From Ostrinia nubilalis (taxonomy: Eukaryota > Arthropoda > Insecta > Lepidoptera > Crambidae), in the NCBI RefSeq assembly GCF_963855985.1, contig NC_087117.1, forward strand, positions 3,111,001-3,175,000: a stretch of DNA of 64,000 nucleotides, written 5' to 3'. Position numbers and translations under genes: made by a program. Below are positions 10,801-21,800 of the stretch, in pieces. How positions within the stretch are numbered: the first letter of the stretch is position 1; each line of letters starts with the position of its first letter. The notes under the pieces are model-generated. The model was not told the DNA's origin, searched no databases, and was given only the letters and a program-made list of their open reading frames with translations.

Positions 10801-11238
10801 CCTCCTCCATAATCTTGCTGCCCCATCGGCCGTTAGTTCTGCGTACTATGTGCCTTGCCAATTGCCACTTCAGCTTCCTAATCCGTCGGGCTATGTCGGC
10901 TACAGTAAAGTCCTGTCGCGCTAGCACACTCACTGCGGCCGCCCGTCGCACAGTCGTGACAGCAATATAATTACGCGCGAGCGATAAGGATGGGTAGCTT
11001 GGGGTCATTGGACGAAATTATACATGCTCGGCGACCGGACTTTAGTGTCAACTAAAATCAATTAATTTTGCAGTACCAGCCCGATCGCTTCGTGCAAGCT
11101 GGTATAGTGGCGTGGGGTGTCGGCTGTGGAGGCGGCGTGCCCGGCGTGTACTCCGACACGTCGGTCGTCCGGGACTTTATCGACGACAAGATGGCCGCCG
11201 TCGGGCTTGGCGACGAGATGCTCTACGCTAGATATTAA
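4828..11238 (+). CDS. SPH gene B: clip-less serine protease homolog
   Basis: Seven coding exons: 4828-4839, 5293-5394, 5968-6074, 7606-7835, 8921-9099, 10222-10386 and 11074-11238. They join in frame into 319 residues. All introns are GT-AG. The first exon codes only MFAK; the second gives a secretion signal (MYWLAVIGVCAYVAHA, likely cut before QT) and a Pro/Thr linker. There is no clip domain; the protease-like domain begins near Cys41 and EFPW. The catalytic His is kept (TAAH, His106), as is the Asp (YYDAALL, Asp156), but the Ser site reads CKGDGGSALVCP, so Gly256 replaces Ser. The product should be a secreted non-catalytic protein, probably in haemolymph. SPHs of this type act as cofactors in prophenoloxidase activation or bind proteases; the role here is inferred. 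The intron between exons 2 and 3, where gene E has clip exons, is mostly an RTE fragment, so the clip may have been lost there. Confidence 0.85.
5575..5862 (+). mobile_element. 5'-truncated RTE-type LINE, 3' end
   Basis: The plus strand, with frameshifts, encodes the usual last part of an RTE endonuclease-reverse transcriptase: IKWQWAGHIARRADGRWGRK, then WRPRAGRRSVGRPPTRWTDD, then a QQWTSFG-like end. It finishes in an (ACGA)n-like tail at 5845-5861. It lies in an intron of gene B. Confidence 0.8.
6100..6151. repeat. Perfect hairpin in a gene B intron
   Basis: Two 21-bp arms (catctctaaaaggcaaccagg and its exact complement, each written here once) are separated by 10 bp. The AGGGTTGCC end resembles the inverted repeat at 53873-53983. 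Confidence 0.65.
6218..6540 (-). mobile_element. tRNA-derived SINE, full length
   Basis: On the minus strand the head reads like a tRNA: GTGGTCTAGTCGTAAGACC (A-box side) and GGTTCGATTCCC (B-box). A body shared with fragments at 10550-10700, 26985-27080, 48235-48315, 50838-51010 and 51860-51980 follows, then an A-rich tail at about 6218-6230. The anticodon stem is imperfect and the body continues directly, so it is not a functional tRNA. Confidence 0.8.
6650..7145. mobile_element. Inverted-repeat MITE split by a nested Harbinger-like MITE
   Basis: The outer sequence ('tgtatgaaactccatactgc' at left, 'ccgagtcgataagtctgct' at right) belongs to the family found unbroken at 16659-16830, 19219-19401, 42001-42167 and 49562-49765. 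It is interrupted by the 175-bp element 6876-7050. The left part from 6650 to 6830 is less certain. Confidence 0.55.
6876..7050. mobile_element. Harbinger-like MITE, nested
   Basis: Inverted ends GAGTAGGCGCACACCGTCGA and its complement, with TTA on each side (6873-6875 and 7051-7053). It is the same family as 3445-3620. It sits inside a copy of another MITE, so it inserted later. Confidence 0.85.
7167..7567. mobile_element. Foldback element, TATACAGGGTGTCC family
   Basis: Long inverted ends: TATACAGGGTGTCCTAAAAA at the left matches GGGACACCTTGTATA at the right, and pairing continues into the interior. A second copy lies at 36045-36761. The right end is 38 bp before a gene B exon (7606). Confidence 0.7.
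7866..7990. repeat. Dispersed repeat 'Z' (about 110 bp)
   Basis: The core 'actttcccccgggacaaact' followed by 'ctggctacacagg' and 'gggaacgagaggtgggaata' recurs at about 10020-10160, 15905-16025, 25800-25900, 29366-29475, 34572-34685, 35940-36030, 42436-42550 and 48900-48980, in both orientations. I do not recognise the family. Confidence 0.6.
8186..8300 (-). mobile_element. tRNA-derived SINE, second family (fragment)
   Basis: The minus strand carries the head GCCACGATAGCCGAACGGTG (A-box) and a degenerate B-box, then the start of the body, as in the complete copy at 38055. Confidence 0.65.
8301..8880. other. Gene B intron, nothing recognised
   Basis: AT-rich intron sequence. I see no exon or repeat that I can name here. 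Confidence 0.4.
9130..9260. repeat. Dispersed repeat shared with 4195-4290 and 26600-26720
   Basis: The block 'cttgtcgtgtcgacaacaaa' with 'agagtggcgttatcagtaac' starts about 30 bp after a gene B splice donor. Three copies in the window, in both orientations, mark it as a mobile or dispersed family. Confidence 0.55.
9603..9855 (-). mobile_element. tRNA-derived SINE, third family, B-box deleted
   Basis: The minus strand starts GTCGGCCGATTGGTGTAGTG (A-box) and ends in the same body and AT-rich tail as the intact copy at 23929-24245. About 30 bp that would hold the B-box are missing. The two flanks repeat each other for about 35 bp ('tcgatcatcaggcctcgtca' in both). Confidence 0.8.
9856..10170. 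repeat. LINE-tail-like repeat followed by repeat 'Z'
   Basis: 9856-9990 matches, in reverse, sequence at about 40530-40640; its wording (gtctggccagcg..., cctgatg) is like the 3' end of a lepidopteran LINE. 10020-10160 is a minus-oriented copy of repeat 'Z'. Confidence 0.5.
10430..11050. mobile_element. RTE fragment with SINE fragment, then half a MITE
   Basis: 10430-10530 and 10700-10925 are minus-strand RTE LINE ends (frames with ADIARRIRKLKWQLARHIVR). 10545-10700 is a plus-strand piece of the SINE seen at 6218-6540. 10925-11050 is half of the palindromic MITE whose other copies are at 28885-29055, 31101-31262 and 60905-61041; it ends about 20 bp before the acceptor of gene B's last exon. 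Confidence 0.65.
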
Positions 11239-11862
11239 ATATTTATTTGGAACACTGTCTTTTAATTATGAGTCGGAGGACGAAGAGAAGCGGGAGGTAT
11301 AAATAAATAAATAAATAAATATCCTTGGACATTTTACACTGCGCTTCTAGTCCCAAACTAAGCAAAGCTTGTACTATGGGTACTAGACAACGGATATAAA
11401 CATACTTAAATACCTTTTTTTTTTTGTAAATACATATATATTATACATAGAAAACAACCAGTCCAATACAAATAAATAGCTACTAGTCTTTTTTATGTTT
11501 CTTTCGAGATGTTATGTCAAAGTTAATTAACAAAATTGGACAATCTCTCGTGAGATTAAAGACAGAGGGGAGAGGGTCTAGCTAAATCTCACGATATCTC
11601 ACTAAGAGAGGAGGGAGTCAGACATCTCACTAAGGGGGAAGGGGGTTGAGCCAAATCTTACGATATCTCACTGAGGAGGGATGGGGTCTAAAACTCACCA
11701 AAAGCACCTCACTCAATTAATGGACGCCCCTAAGAAAACCCTCATTGATCTGTGGGTCAGTTTCTTTTTCTTCCTTTCTTTTTTTTTATGGCGTCTCTCT
11801 CTCTTTCTCCATAGATTAGTAATGTCAGTTGTCAGCTAACTTTCTCAGTATAGATGACCCAC
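11239..11862. repeat. Gene B 3' flank, first copy of a tandem duplication, with SINE-tail insertion
   Basis: Sequence after the gene B stop is repeated after the pseudo-exon at 12019-12183 (to about 12495). This copy alone holds a 175-bp insertion at about 11303-11477: the tail half of the third SINE family, bounded by 'ataaata' on both sides. The insertion therefore came after the duplication, or was lost from the other copy. Confidence 0.7.
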
Positions 11863-12006
11863 GCTGAACTGTCCCACCAAACTCAATGACAGGGGGGCGC
11901 TACCATCGTTCAACTATATGGTTTCCAACATGGCAAAAATCGGAACCAGCGATCTGGTATTGACGGTGGCGCCCCACTGTCAATGTCATCGATAGGACAG
12001 TCCAGT
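11863..12006. mobile_element. Short inverted-repeat element before the pseudo-exon
   Basis: Imperfect inverted repeat: 'gaactgtccc...aatgacaggggggcgc' at left against 'ggcgccccactgtcaatgtc...ggacagtc' at right. It ends 12 bp before the duplicated exon. Confidence 0.55.
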
Positions 12007-12018
12007 ATTTTGGAACTA

Positions 12019-12183
12019 TACCAGCCCGATCGCTTCGTGCAAGCCGGTATAGTCGCGTGGGGCATCGGCTGTGGAGGCGGCGTGCCCGGCGTGTACGCCG
12101 ACACGTCGGTCATCCGGGACTTTATCGACGACAAGATGGCCGCCGTCGGGCTTGGCGACGAGATGGCTTATGCTAGATATTAA
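12019..12183 (+). pseudogene. Duplicated last exon of gene B without its own acceptor
   Basis: It codes for the same 54 residues as 11074-11238 apart from about four conservative changes (for example VPGVYADTS for VPGVYSDTS, DEMAYARY for DEMLYARY) and keeps the stop. The direct AG before the first codon is gone: the first copy has ttttgcag, this one ttttggaacta. An in-frame AG 18 bp further upstream (gataggacag) has no pyrimidine tract. The open frame and few changes point to a recent duplication, 945 bp in period, that includes the 3' flank. It could still serve as an alternative last exon. Confidence 0.75.
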
Positions 12184-12621
12184 ATATTTATTTGGAACAC
12201 TGTCTTTTATTTATGAGTTGGAGGACGAAGAGAAGCGGGAGGCATAAATAGCTAGTCTTTTCTATGTTTCTTTCGAGATGTTATGTCAAAGTTAATTAAC
12301 AAAATTGGACAATCTCTCGTGAGATTAAAGACAGAGGGGAGAGGGTCTAGCTAAATCTCACGATATCTCACTAAGAGAGGAGGGAGTCAGATATCTCACT
12401 AAGGGGGAAGGAGGTTGAGCCAAATCTTACGATATCTCACTGAGGAGGGATGGGGTCTAAAACTCACCAAAAGCACCTCACTCAATTAATGGACAATATC
12501 AATATCTTATATAGTCAATATCTTATTAGCATAGCATAATAATGGGTATTTTGCTACTACTCTAATAATTTAACACTACAAGGAAAAGAGCTGAAAACAT
12601 ACTTAGTTATGCTGGATTTCT

Positions 12622-12847
12622 ATATTCAATCCTAATCCAAATTATACGGATTTGGATTGTCAACTGTCAAATTTTAATTGTTTTTGGCCAAAATAACTGC
12701 GGTTTTTGATGTTTTTACATTTTTATATTGTTTATAAGACTATTTAAACAATATTAAAGTGTAAATGCATCGAAAATTTTGGAAATATAATCTATAACGG
12801 AATTCAATTTGACAGTTGTAATCCGGATTTGGACAAGGATTGAATAT
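12622..12847. mobile_element. MITE, ATATTCAATCC family
   Basis: Inverted ends ATATTCAATCCTAATCCAAA and GGACAAGGATTGAATAT, with 'actgtcaaatt' and 'aatttgacagt' also paired inside. AT-rich, with no frame. Confidence 0.7.
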
Positions 12848-13114
12848 GGGAATCGGGCGTTAATGTACAGACGACAGCACATCAGACTATACATTTTCGT
12901 TGCAAAGTCGCTTTTATCGCAACTACGTAAGATACCACAATGTTTACGTTGACGTGCTGTCGACTGTGCCTACCTACTTGTAATAATACCTAACTAGTGA
13001 TAAAACCTTACAAAATAACAAGTACGAGTAGGTATTTAGATAAAATTGTACCTATACATTTTGTTGGATTTAATATAACAACGTAGGTAGAAGTGCCTTG
13101 CTATTGTATTTCCC

Positions 13115-13122
13115 TATAAATA
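13115..13122 (+). promoter_or_regulatory. Candidate TATA box of gene C
   Basis: TATAAATA stands 83 bp before the chosen start codon of gene C, which leaves room for a transcription start about 30 bp downstream and a short leader. The position is plausible; no strong initiator match helps. Confidence 0.45.
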
Positions 13123-13204
13123 CATTATTATCAATTATTTAAAATGAAATTACTCTCGGTTGGAGAGGTCGTGTTTTAGAATATTTTCCTTGTTTTAATT
13201 CATT

Positions 13205-16200
13205 ATGTGGAGAGAACAATGCATTTTGTTGTTCACTTATTTTGGTGCAATATGGGCTCAATTAAGTAAGTACTTTCTTTTTTCATAAAATATTTTGAAA
13301 GTTAGTCTTGAAGTGCTTTTTACTAACTGATAATCCCACGGATTAGCAAGCTGAAGTGGCCATGGGCACAAAATATAACAGAAGACAAACTCCATACTAA
13401 ACGCGCTCGAGTCACGCACACATAGACACCGCTCTAGCAAGACTGAGCCCCGATTACGGTAACTTTTAACGTCTACAATCCAGACGCGTTTCTGATTCTG
13501 CAATACGATTGGTCAAAACAGCTGACGTACGCTGTTGAACGACCAATCGTATCGCAGAATCGAGAAGCGTGTCTGGATTGTTGACGTTAAAAATTACCGT
13601 AATCGGGGTTCTGTCTTGGACGAATGCGAGCGCGACGTGTGGCGCGACAGACGTTCGTCACACGTTCGCTGTGGTTCGCTTGAGTCACGCGCCGGTCAAC
13701 CGCCTGTGATATTATTTTGTTTTGCGAAATTGACGAAAATGAGTGAACAGAAAAAGTCGTATTATAATTGTTCGGTATTTGGTTGCTTAAACTCATCATT
13801 AAATACCGAATTTTCATTTTTTAAATTACCAGTTGATTCGGGGAGGTAAGTAAGTTATAAAGCCAACTCAATTATTAGGAATATCGAATTGTTTTAGAGA
13901 GGTTTTAGGAATTATTGGATAACTAGCTTTTGCCCGCGGCTTCACCCGCGTGAAATTTAGTTTGTCACAGATCGTCATAAATTATAGCCTATATGTTATT
14001 CAGGGTTATAAACAATAATACTGTAAAGTTACATCAAAATCCGTTCAGTAGTTTTTGCGTGAAAGAGCAACAAACATCCAGACATCCAAACTTTCGCATT
14101 TATAATATTAGTTGGATTGTATAATAGTGTCAACCACTCAACTAAATACTACTTCCTTCTCGTGTATTTGTTTGCAAACTATTACTATAATAACGTACTA
14201 AATATAAATAAGTATACGTGGATATCTGTTATTGTCTTTCTTGCATAGTATTAAGAGTAACATTTTTCTATCATAACGAAATAAACGCAACACATGACAA
14301 GACAACCCTAGCGCGACGGCCGAGCGTGCGAGCGAGAGAGGTATGCAAAGCGAGGTACATACATGAGTTTACCTTCTGTTATATTTTGTGCCATGGGCAG
14401 GGCACATAGTAATCATAATCATAATCATTTATTGCTTCATAAGTGTACATAGGTGGTGATCTTAAACTTAGTCTCAACTTATGACCCTGTAAAGGTAGAG
14501 TGCATTACCGCAGCAAAATTTTTATAAATGTTGTGCTTTAGAGAGTCGAGAGTATAGCAGATAATTAGTCCATCGTGAGCAGAAATTTGTCCACTAATAG
14601 CAAAATTCGTTCAAATTATACTTTTAAAGTTATTAGGAAAAAACAGATTTTGCTGGGGTAACGTTTCAAACATTACCCTGGCAAAATTTTTTTTTGAAAG
14701 TCGTTCTGTCCCGGAAAACCAAATACATTGATAGATAGCTTTTGTTGCGTAGTGATTTGTCCACGAATAGCAAAATTTGTTCGTGTTCCGGTACTTCCGG
14801 TTCTCAAGTTATTCAGAATTTTGCTGGGGTAATGTTTTGTGATGTCCCAGATCTCGTAAATGGCTCAACGCAGAATTTTGAAAAAAATACCAATGATAGA
14901 CCTTGATACGTCCAAATTAGTTCAAACATTAGTCATTAATTTGAATGATAAACACCAGTGTAATTATATGATTTCGAAAATCAGATAAAACGGATTTGTG
15001 AGTAAACCAGTACTCTTACAATCGAATAAAAAGGTGTAGCATGTACCCTTGGTACACCTTTATAACCACAGTAAGTAAATATAAATGATGTGGCTTTGCG
15101 CAAAAGAGAGATTTCAAGAGATTTAATTTATTTTAAGTCTTACTTTCGTGGCCGAATACGCAATTCCCTTATAACAAGGGAACATGGCATACAATGGACA
15201 AATTAAAATGTTCCTTGAATAAGCTATCCTGTTAATTTCAGCTTTATATTACGATTTATAAGAAAGTTATCGAACTGCAAAAAAATATCAGGAATTCTTC
15301 TATAAGTCGACCAAATTATAAAGGTCACAAAAAAGCGACCGTTCCATACATAAGGCTTGCCATCTTAAATGAACGGTATAATATCGAGGTTTCGTCAGTA
15401 CAGTTGCGAACAAAGGTGTTGTGTTGAGTTGAGAGGTCAGATTATTGAAATAATAAAACGATCATTTTATTTTTTTAAACACATTTTTAAAATAATTTAC
15501 ATTACAGATAATGAGAGGATGACATTGCAAGGTGGTGCCAGTCCAGTCTTAAATCCGTTGATATATGCTGCGTACTATATACAAGTTTTGGGATGAAAAA
15601 ACAGCACTATCATCAAGAAACATTTATTTACTATCCATATTACTACAAATAACCACCAATATTCTTTAAAATAAAACACCGAAAATAATAAAAATTATCA
15701 GCCGGTGCGTAGACGCCTGTCAACGGTCTGAAATTTTGCATATTACTGTTAAATCTGTGCAGCCTGTAGCGATTCTATACTGTGTAACACAATCTGTAGT
15801 ATTTGGGCTAACTTTATATTAAAAAAACTTTTGAAAATAGTTTTTGGTTTCTCCCCCATATTTTTGTTTTGGTCAACGTATCTATAAATGCACAATGCCA
15901 AGAAAAGGGTTAACTTTCCCCCGGGACAAACTTGACCTTTACTAGTTGGGTTTTTATTGGCGGTCAAGCTGTAGATCCTGGCTACACAGGAGTTGCAGCG
16001 TGGGAACGAGAGGTGGGAATAGTCCGTCTTACCTCTAACTGCCGGAACACAACAATGCTGTTAACATTGTTTTTATGGCAACAAACTTCGACCTTCGTAC
16101 CAACCATCAGAATCAAAGCAAGTCCTACCTCTGCTTGACTTACTCACTTGACTTAAGGTCCTATATCCCCTAGATGGGGCGGAGGACGTCCACAAAGTTC

Positions 16201-18810
16201 GGTCTTGAGCTTCGCGTTTGATCTCTCTCCAAGTCTGGTTTTAGTGTCACACGGACTGTCAGTGCGGATCGTGAGCCGATCTGTATGAACTGCTAGGGAG
16301 CGGAGCGGTTCCTCCGGACCGCATTACTCTAAAACGCTCCCTAGAAGTTCATATAGATTGGCCGTGCGGAGCGGGTCCGCATCGGCCGGTCCGCGGGACA
16401 CTAAAACCAGCCCAAGTCTTGCGATTTACTTCGTCTCGTCTGCTACAGGCCACTTCTGCGGAGTATCTTATTTCTAAGGTATTTTTGATGCGATCTTCTG
16501 TATTTTTCTTCCAAGGTCCTGCGTGTGCACTTAAAAATGGCGACTTAGGTGTGTGCATCTCTTACGAGCGGTGCGATGCTGCCACGAACACAATCATCGG
16601 AGATCAGTCGAACATCATCAAGCCAGGATATGAGCAGTAAGTACAGATAAAGGACGAAGCACACTTATATCAACCCGGACGGAGAGGGATCATAACCGTA
16701 TCAACTCGAGGCGGTCAGTATTCTTTGTATGAAACTGTACGGCAACGCTCAATTGTCCGCACCGTAACGTAACGGTCTCGCGGCGAAAGGCGATACGGTG
16801 TTGATCCCTTTCCGAGTTGCTAAGTGTGCTTTGACCTTAAATCCGTACTAATATTATTTAAATGCAAAAGTAAAGACAGAAGAATATACCTACATACATT
16901 TTTCACTTACTTTTTACCAACAAATACCATTAAAGGTTTTTATTTACAACTAGCTTTTTCCCGCGGTTTCACCCGCGTGAAATTTAGTTTGTCACGTCAT
17001 AAATTATAGCTTAAATGTTATTCTGGGTTATAAACAATGATACTATAAAGTTTGGGTGCGTGACAGTTTATATAAGTTTATATGATATAAATTCATTTCA
17101 ATAACGTTCATATTGTATAATAAACGTATGTTATAATAACACTTGATATAATTTTTTAACATAAAATGTTTACTTCATATAATAAATCATTTCTAATAAT
17201 GTCATTTCAGATACCAATCAAAACGCATAAAGACATTTGATATAAACCTTACTTAATCTAAGACTCATTTGATGTAATTTTTCATTAATATAAATAATAT
17301 TTCATATAACCATTACATAAAATAAATATTATTTGTTATAACGACTATTTGGTATAAGTACTCTATAATTGATATAATTTCTGATAGATATAACTTTTAG
17401 TATGTTCTTCTTTAGCTTGACTTATAAATGACTTTAGTGACAAAAACGAATCGCCGTAAAACCGACTCCACGTAGTCTTGTCTGCCCTACCCCTAGAGTG
17501 TAATTTAGAAGCGCGTAGGCACGGAGGGGCGAGGCGGCCCGCGGGCTGAGGAGCAGGTGGCTGGAAGCGAGGCGCCGCGGCTGAGGCTGGCCGGCGAAGC
17601 CGGCCAGCAAGCCGAAGACGCGGTGTCGAGCGAAAGCCATCTGCGACGATTAGCACGCGAGGGACCGCCAGAGCCCCGCAGTGCCGGAGCCGTGACAGAA
17701 GTCTAAAGTTTTTAGTCAAATTTGCATGCTGCATGCCTGCTTGCTTGCCTGCCTGCTTGCCTGCTTGCTTGCTTGCTTGCCTGCTTGCTTGGCTACTTGC
17801 TTGCCTGCTTGCTAGCTTGCTTGCTTGCTAGCTTGCTTGCTAGCTTGCTTGCTAGCTTGCTTGCTAGCTTGCTTGCCTGCATGCTAGCTTGCTTGCCTGC
17901 TTGCTTGCCTGCATGCTAGCTTGCTTGCTAGCTTGCTTGCTTGTTCGCTTGCTTGCTTGCTCGTTTGCTAGCTTGCTTGTTTGCTTGCTTGCTTGCTGCA
18001 TGCAATGCTTATTATAACAATTGAACTTTATATAAAATTATTATTATTGTTATATGATTTAAGTTTTATAGGAAAATAATTTTATCTCATTTGATTGTTC
18101 GACATTTTATTTTTATATGATTTGAATGTTATTTGTTTTAAATAGTATACATTGTAAGTTTTATAGAAAATATTCATTATATCAAACCATTTTATATCAG
18201 TTGTTAGTTATTTGTCTTAAAATTATTCGTTTTAAAATTATATTATTCGTTTATTATAGTAAATAATTATTATATTAAATGATTTTATATAATTTGATGT
18301 TATATCCTCTAAGTATTATATGATATGTAGTTATATCATACATTACACACCCATAAAGTTTCATCAACATCCGTTCAGTAGTTTTTGCGTGAAAGTGTAA
18401 CAAACATCCAGACATCCAAACTTTCGCATTTATAATATTAGAAAGAAAGAAAAACTGTTTATTTGGCACCAAGAATGTTTATTAGTAAGATTCTGGTAAA
18501 TACAGCTTTTAAGATTTTATTTTTAATATAAAATTATTTTTTATCTTTTCAAAATAAATGACCTACACAGCTTTGTGTGTCGTACGGAACCCTTCGTGCA
18601 CGAGTCCTACTCGCACTTGGCTGGTTTTTTAGATACATTCTCGGCGACAGCCGTGGTGTAATTTTCTATGGAAGTCGCAACTTCTCAATTCCCCACTAAA
18701 AGTGATTTTTGTAAAAGCCTTAATTGCTAATAAAAAACCGCTATTCTGTTTACAGAAATCTGATCCAGTGTCCTCAGCCTCAAGTATGCTGTTCGTTCAC
18801 AAACAACTGG

Positions 18811-18844
<34 letters not shown>

Positions 18845-21800
18845 CGGGAACTGACAGCGTCGAGGTACGTAATTTTTATTCCCCCGTATCTATCAGCACG
18901 TCAGGGGCCGGCTCTTCCTGAAAAATAACCCTAGATACGCCAAGGTGGACACCAAAATTATTGATCTGCGATTATTTTTAATCGACTCCAGCAACGAGGT
19001 TTTAATTCGAGTTAGAAACTTAGCACTACAGTCATGAGATCTGATCTTAGGGGTGGAGTTTCGCAAAATCCTTTCTTAGCGGATGCCTACGTCATAACAT
19101 CTACCTGCATGCCAAATTTCAGCCCGATCCGTCCAGTGGTTTGGGCTGTGCGTTGATAGATCACTATGTCAGTCAGTCAGTCAGTTACCTTTAAGTTATA
19201 TGTATATTTAGATTAGATAGCAGACTATCAACTCGGAAAGGGATCAACACCGTATCGCATTTCGCGAGCTGTCAAAAGCGAGGCGAGGCGTTTACGTTAC
19301 GGTGCAATAAGTGTGCGTTGCAGTATGGAGTTTCATACAAAGAATACTGACCGCCTCAAGTTGATACGGTTACGATCCCTTTCCGGGTTGATAAGTGTGC
19401 TACGTCCTTTATAGCTTGTCTTAGCCACATTTATTATTTTAATGAAAATCTGTCAAACATTTTATTTTCTGTTATAACTTCTTCATCATCATCATCATAA
19501 TTTTCAGCCATAGAACGTCCACTGCTGAACATAGGCCTCCCCCTTGGACGAATAAACCACGTTTATTCGTCCAAGGCCTCCCCCAATGATTTCCACAATG
19601 GCCGGTTGGTGGCGGCCTGCATCCAGCGCCTTCCCTCTACCTTGTGGGTGGACGTCCTACGCTGCGCTTTCCGGTACGAGGCCTCCACTCATCATCATCT
19701 CAGCCGTAGGACGTCCACTGCTGAACATAGGCCTCCCCCAATGCTTTCCATGTTGCCCGGTTGGCTATTTTATAACTTCTTCATCATCATCATCAACAGC
19801 CCTTTACAGTCCACTGCTGGACTATGAGCCTCCTCCACTATAGTAGAGGGTTTTGCCATAATCCCCACGCTTGGCAGGCGGATTGGAGATCGCAGTTTAA
19901 AAGATTTATGTTTGTCAGAGAGCGTTGCTGCCCGTTCTCTGTTTGATGTGTAGTCCCTAAGTCGCCTCTTACGACACCCGCGGGAAGAGTAGGGGTTGGT
20001 GACAAATTTATTCTACTCTGCCGTCACCACACGGCCGTATATATATTTATAACTTCTTAGCTATTTTATATTTTAAATTTTATTTTACAGAAATGTGGCG
20101 TCCAAAAACGCGCGAAAGTTTCGAACTTCCATAAAACTATGACTGACGAAGCAGAACCCGGCGAGTTTCCCTGGGCTGTCAACTTGATGATGTGAGTATA
20201 AAAGTCGGAGGCGACGTACAGAAAAGCGTAGCGTAGGACGTCCACCGACAAGGTGGACTGACGACCTCATAAAGGTAACCGGAAGGCGCTGGACGCAGGC
20301 TGCTACTAACCGGCCATTATGGAAATCATTGGGGGAGGCCTATGTTCAGCAGTGGACGTCCTGTGGCTGATATTGTACGTGGCATCCGCTCCAGATCCTT
20401 GCTTCCCCATCGGCCAGCAATGGATTCCCAAGTAGCATTCGGGGTTCTATATAGTATGTCTAGTCGTTCACATGTACTCCACAAGCTGTGTATGTCAGCT
20501 GTATACGAGATGTATAGCTTGCTATAATGCTTTTATAGAACCAGTTTGGGCACAAATTAGACAGCCTTAAGTTCACTATGGCTGTACATTAGCAGTATAA
20601 TAGCATTATAATAGCAGTTTAAGTAGTAACATCGGACTTAAGGCTGACTTACGGCACTATATGGGACGCAGTGTGAACCATACAACGTACGTGAGTGTAA
20701 TAAAGAGTAACAAGTGGCTAAATGCTCAGCTTTCAAAGTTATAAAGTCCGACAAAAGTACTCCAATGCTACATAAAGTTCACGTGTGTCCTAAATTATTT
20801 CCACATTTTAATATTAGTTTGGTATTTGTACGTGAGTGCCAAGAGGGAAACAAATCGGGCGGATAATCATTTATGCAAATAATAACACGGGTTTTAAATA
20901 CTTAATAATGTTAATGCCATTGGGAATGCAACTTTATCGTGAAATGTATACATATTTACAGCTAAAATATTTACGCGCCTCTGTAAAAACGCGATATTCA
21001 TTTTAAAATATTTAAAACTGGCTGAGAGGAAATCTACAATTTTCAGTTTTTGATATTGTATTGGCATAATAATTATATTACGGTAATTAATTATAACATG
21101 AAACCAAAACTCAATCGCTCTATCTGCGAATTTTGTGATAAATCTGCATTAATTTTGGAGATTTATTTGGTAAATATTTTAGGTTATGTAGAACAAAATG
21201 GTGGAAATGAAATACGGCTATGTGAACTGTTATAACCCCAATTTAATGCGGTGAGCGTATATTAGGTTCACATGTGTTCTGTTAGAATGCTGTTATCTAT
21301 ATGAAATTCCACATTTGTACCACTACAGCGCTAATGTCTATAAATTTATTCTAATGTGAACTTATGTACAGCTTTAAGATGTACCTAGTTCAGGTCAATT
21401 GTGTATCTATAATTCTTTCAAATACTGAAATTTTAGAAATCCGCAATAAAAATTATTAATGTCCGTTAAATCGCCTAGACCAGGTACTAATAGTCAAGTA
21501 TGAATACCTAAAGCATCAGACGGTAGTGTTCCCGGTTTAAATTCGTTTATTATGCTTGACAATTTATTCAAAGCGGAATGAGGAATACGATTTTCAATAG
21601 CCCATGTTCTTATTTTTTTGCGAAAGGTTAAATAATTGTCCAAATCAAAATGGTGTTCACTATCACTAGAACTGCAATCATCATACTCTGATATCTGAAT
21701 ATTTTGAAAGGAAATTTCAGGTTCAGGCATAATATTTTCCTCTGCATCATGTACAGAACCACCATGAACAACTAAAAACAGGCTTGGGGAAATGTGTAAT

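Larger units (their letters stand above)
13367..14390. mobile_element. P-element-like non-autonomous transposon
   Basis: About 1.02 kb bounded by inverted ends CACAAAATATAACAGAAG (left) and its complement (right). It interrupts an RTE fragment: 'aagctgaagtggccatggg' is left of it and 'ccatgggcagggcacatag' right, so the target GCCATGGGC is duplicated (7-9 bp; the near-palindrome hides the exact edge). The D. melanogaster P element begins CATGATGAAATAACATAAGG, which is similar, and has 8-bp duplications. Inside are an inverted repeat (13448-13514 with 13541-13608), a THAP-domain exon and a later Helitron insertion. P transposases start with a THAP domain. No other transposase exon is seen. Confidence 0.65.
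16950..18441 (-). mobile_element. Lep1-like Helitron split by a 1.3-kb insertion
   Basis: 16950-17053 and 18353-18441 are the two parts of one Helitron copy (compare 13923-14112 and 33608-33804). Between them lies the element at 17054-18352. Nine bases at the join, ATAAAGTTT, are present on both sides. Confidence 0.8.

Noticed and set aside
17363..17734. 123-codon frame rich in Arg, Ala and Pro
   Set aside because: Lies in the GC-rich core of a transposon, where stops are rare in all frames; no known domain seen.
17722..17919. Frame of Leu-Ala-Cys repeats
   Set aside because: Produced by the (GCTT)n microsatellite.
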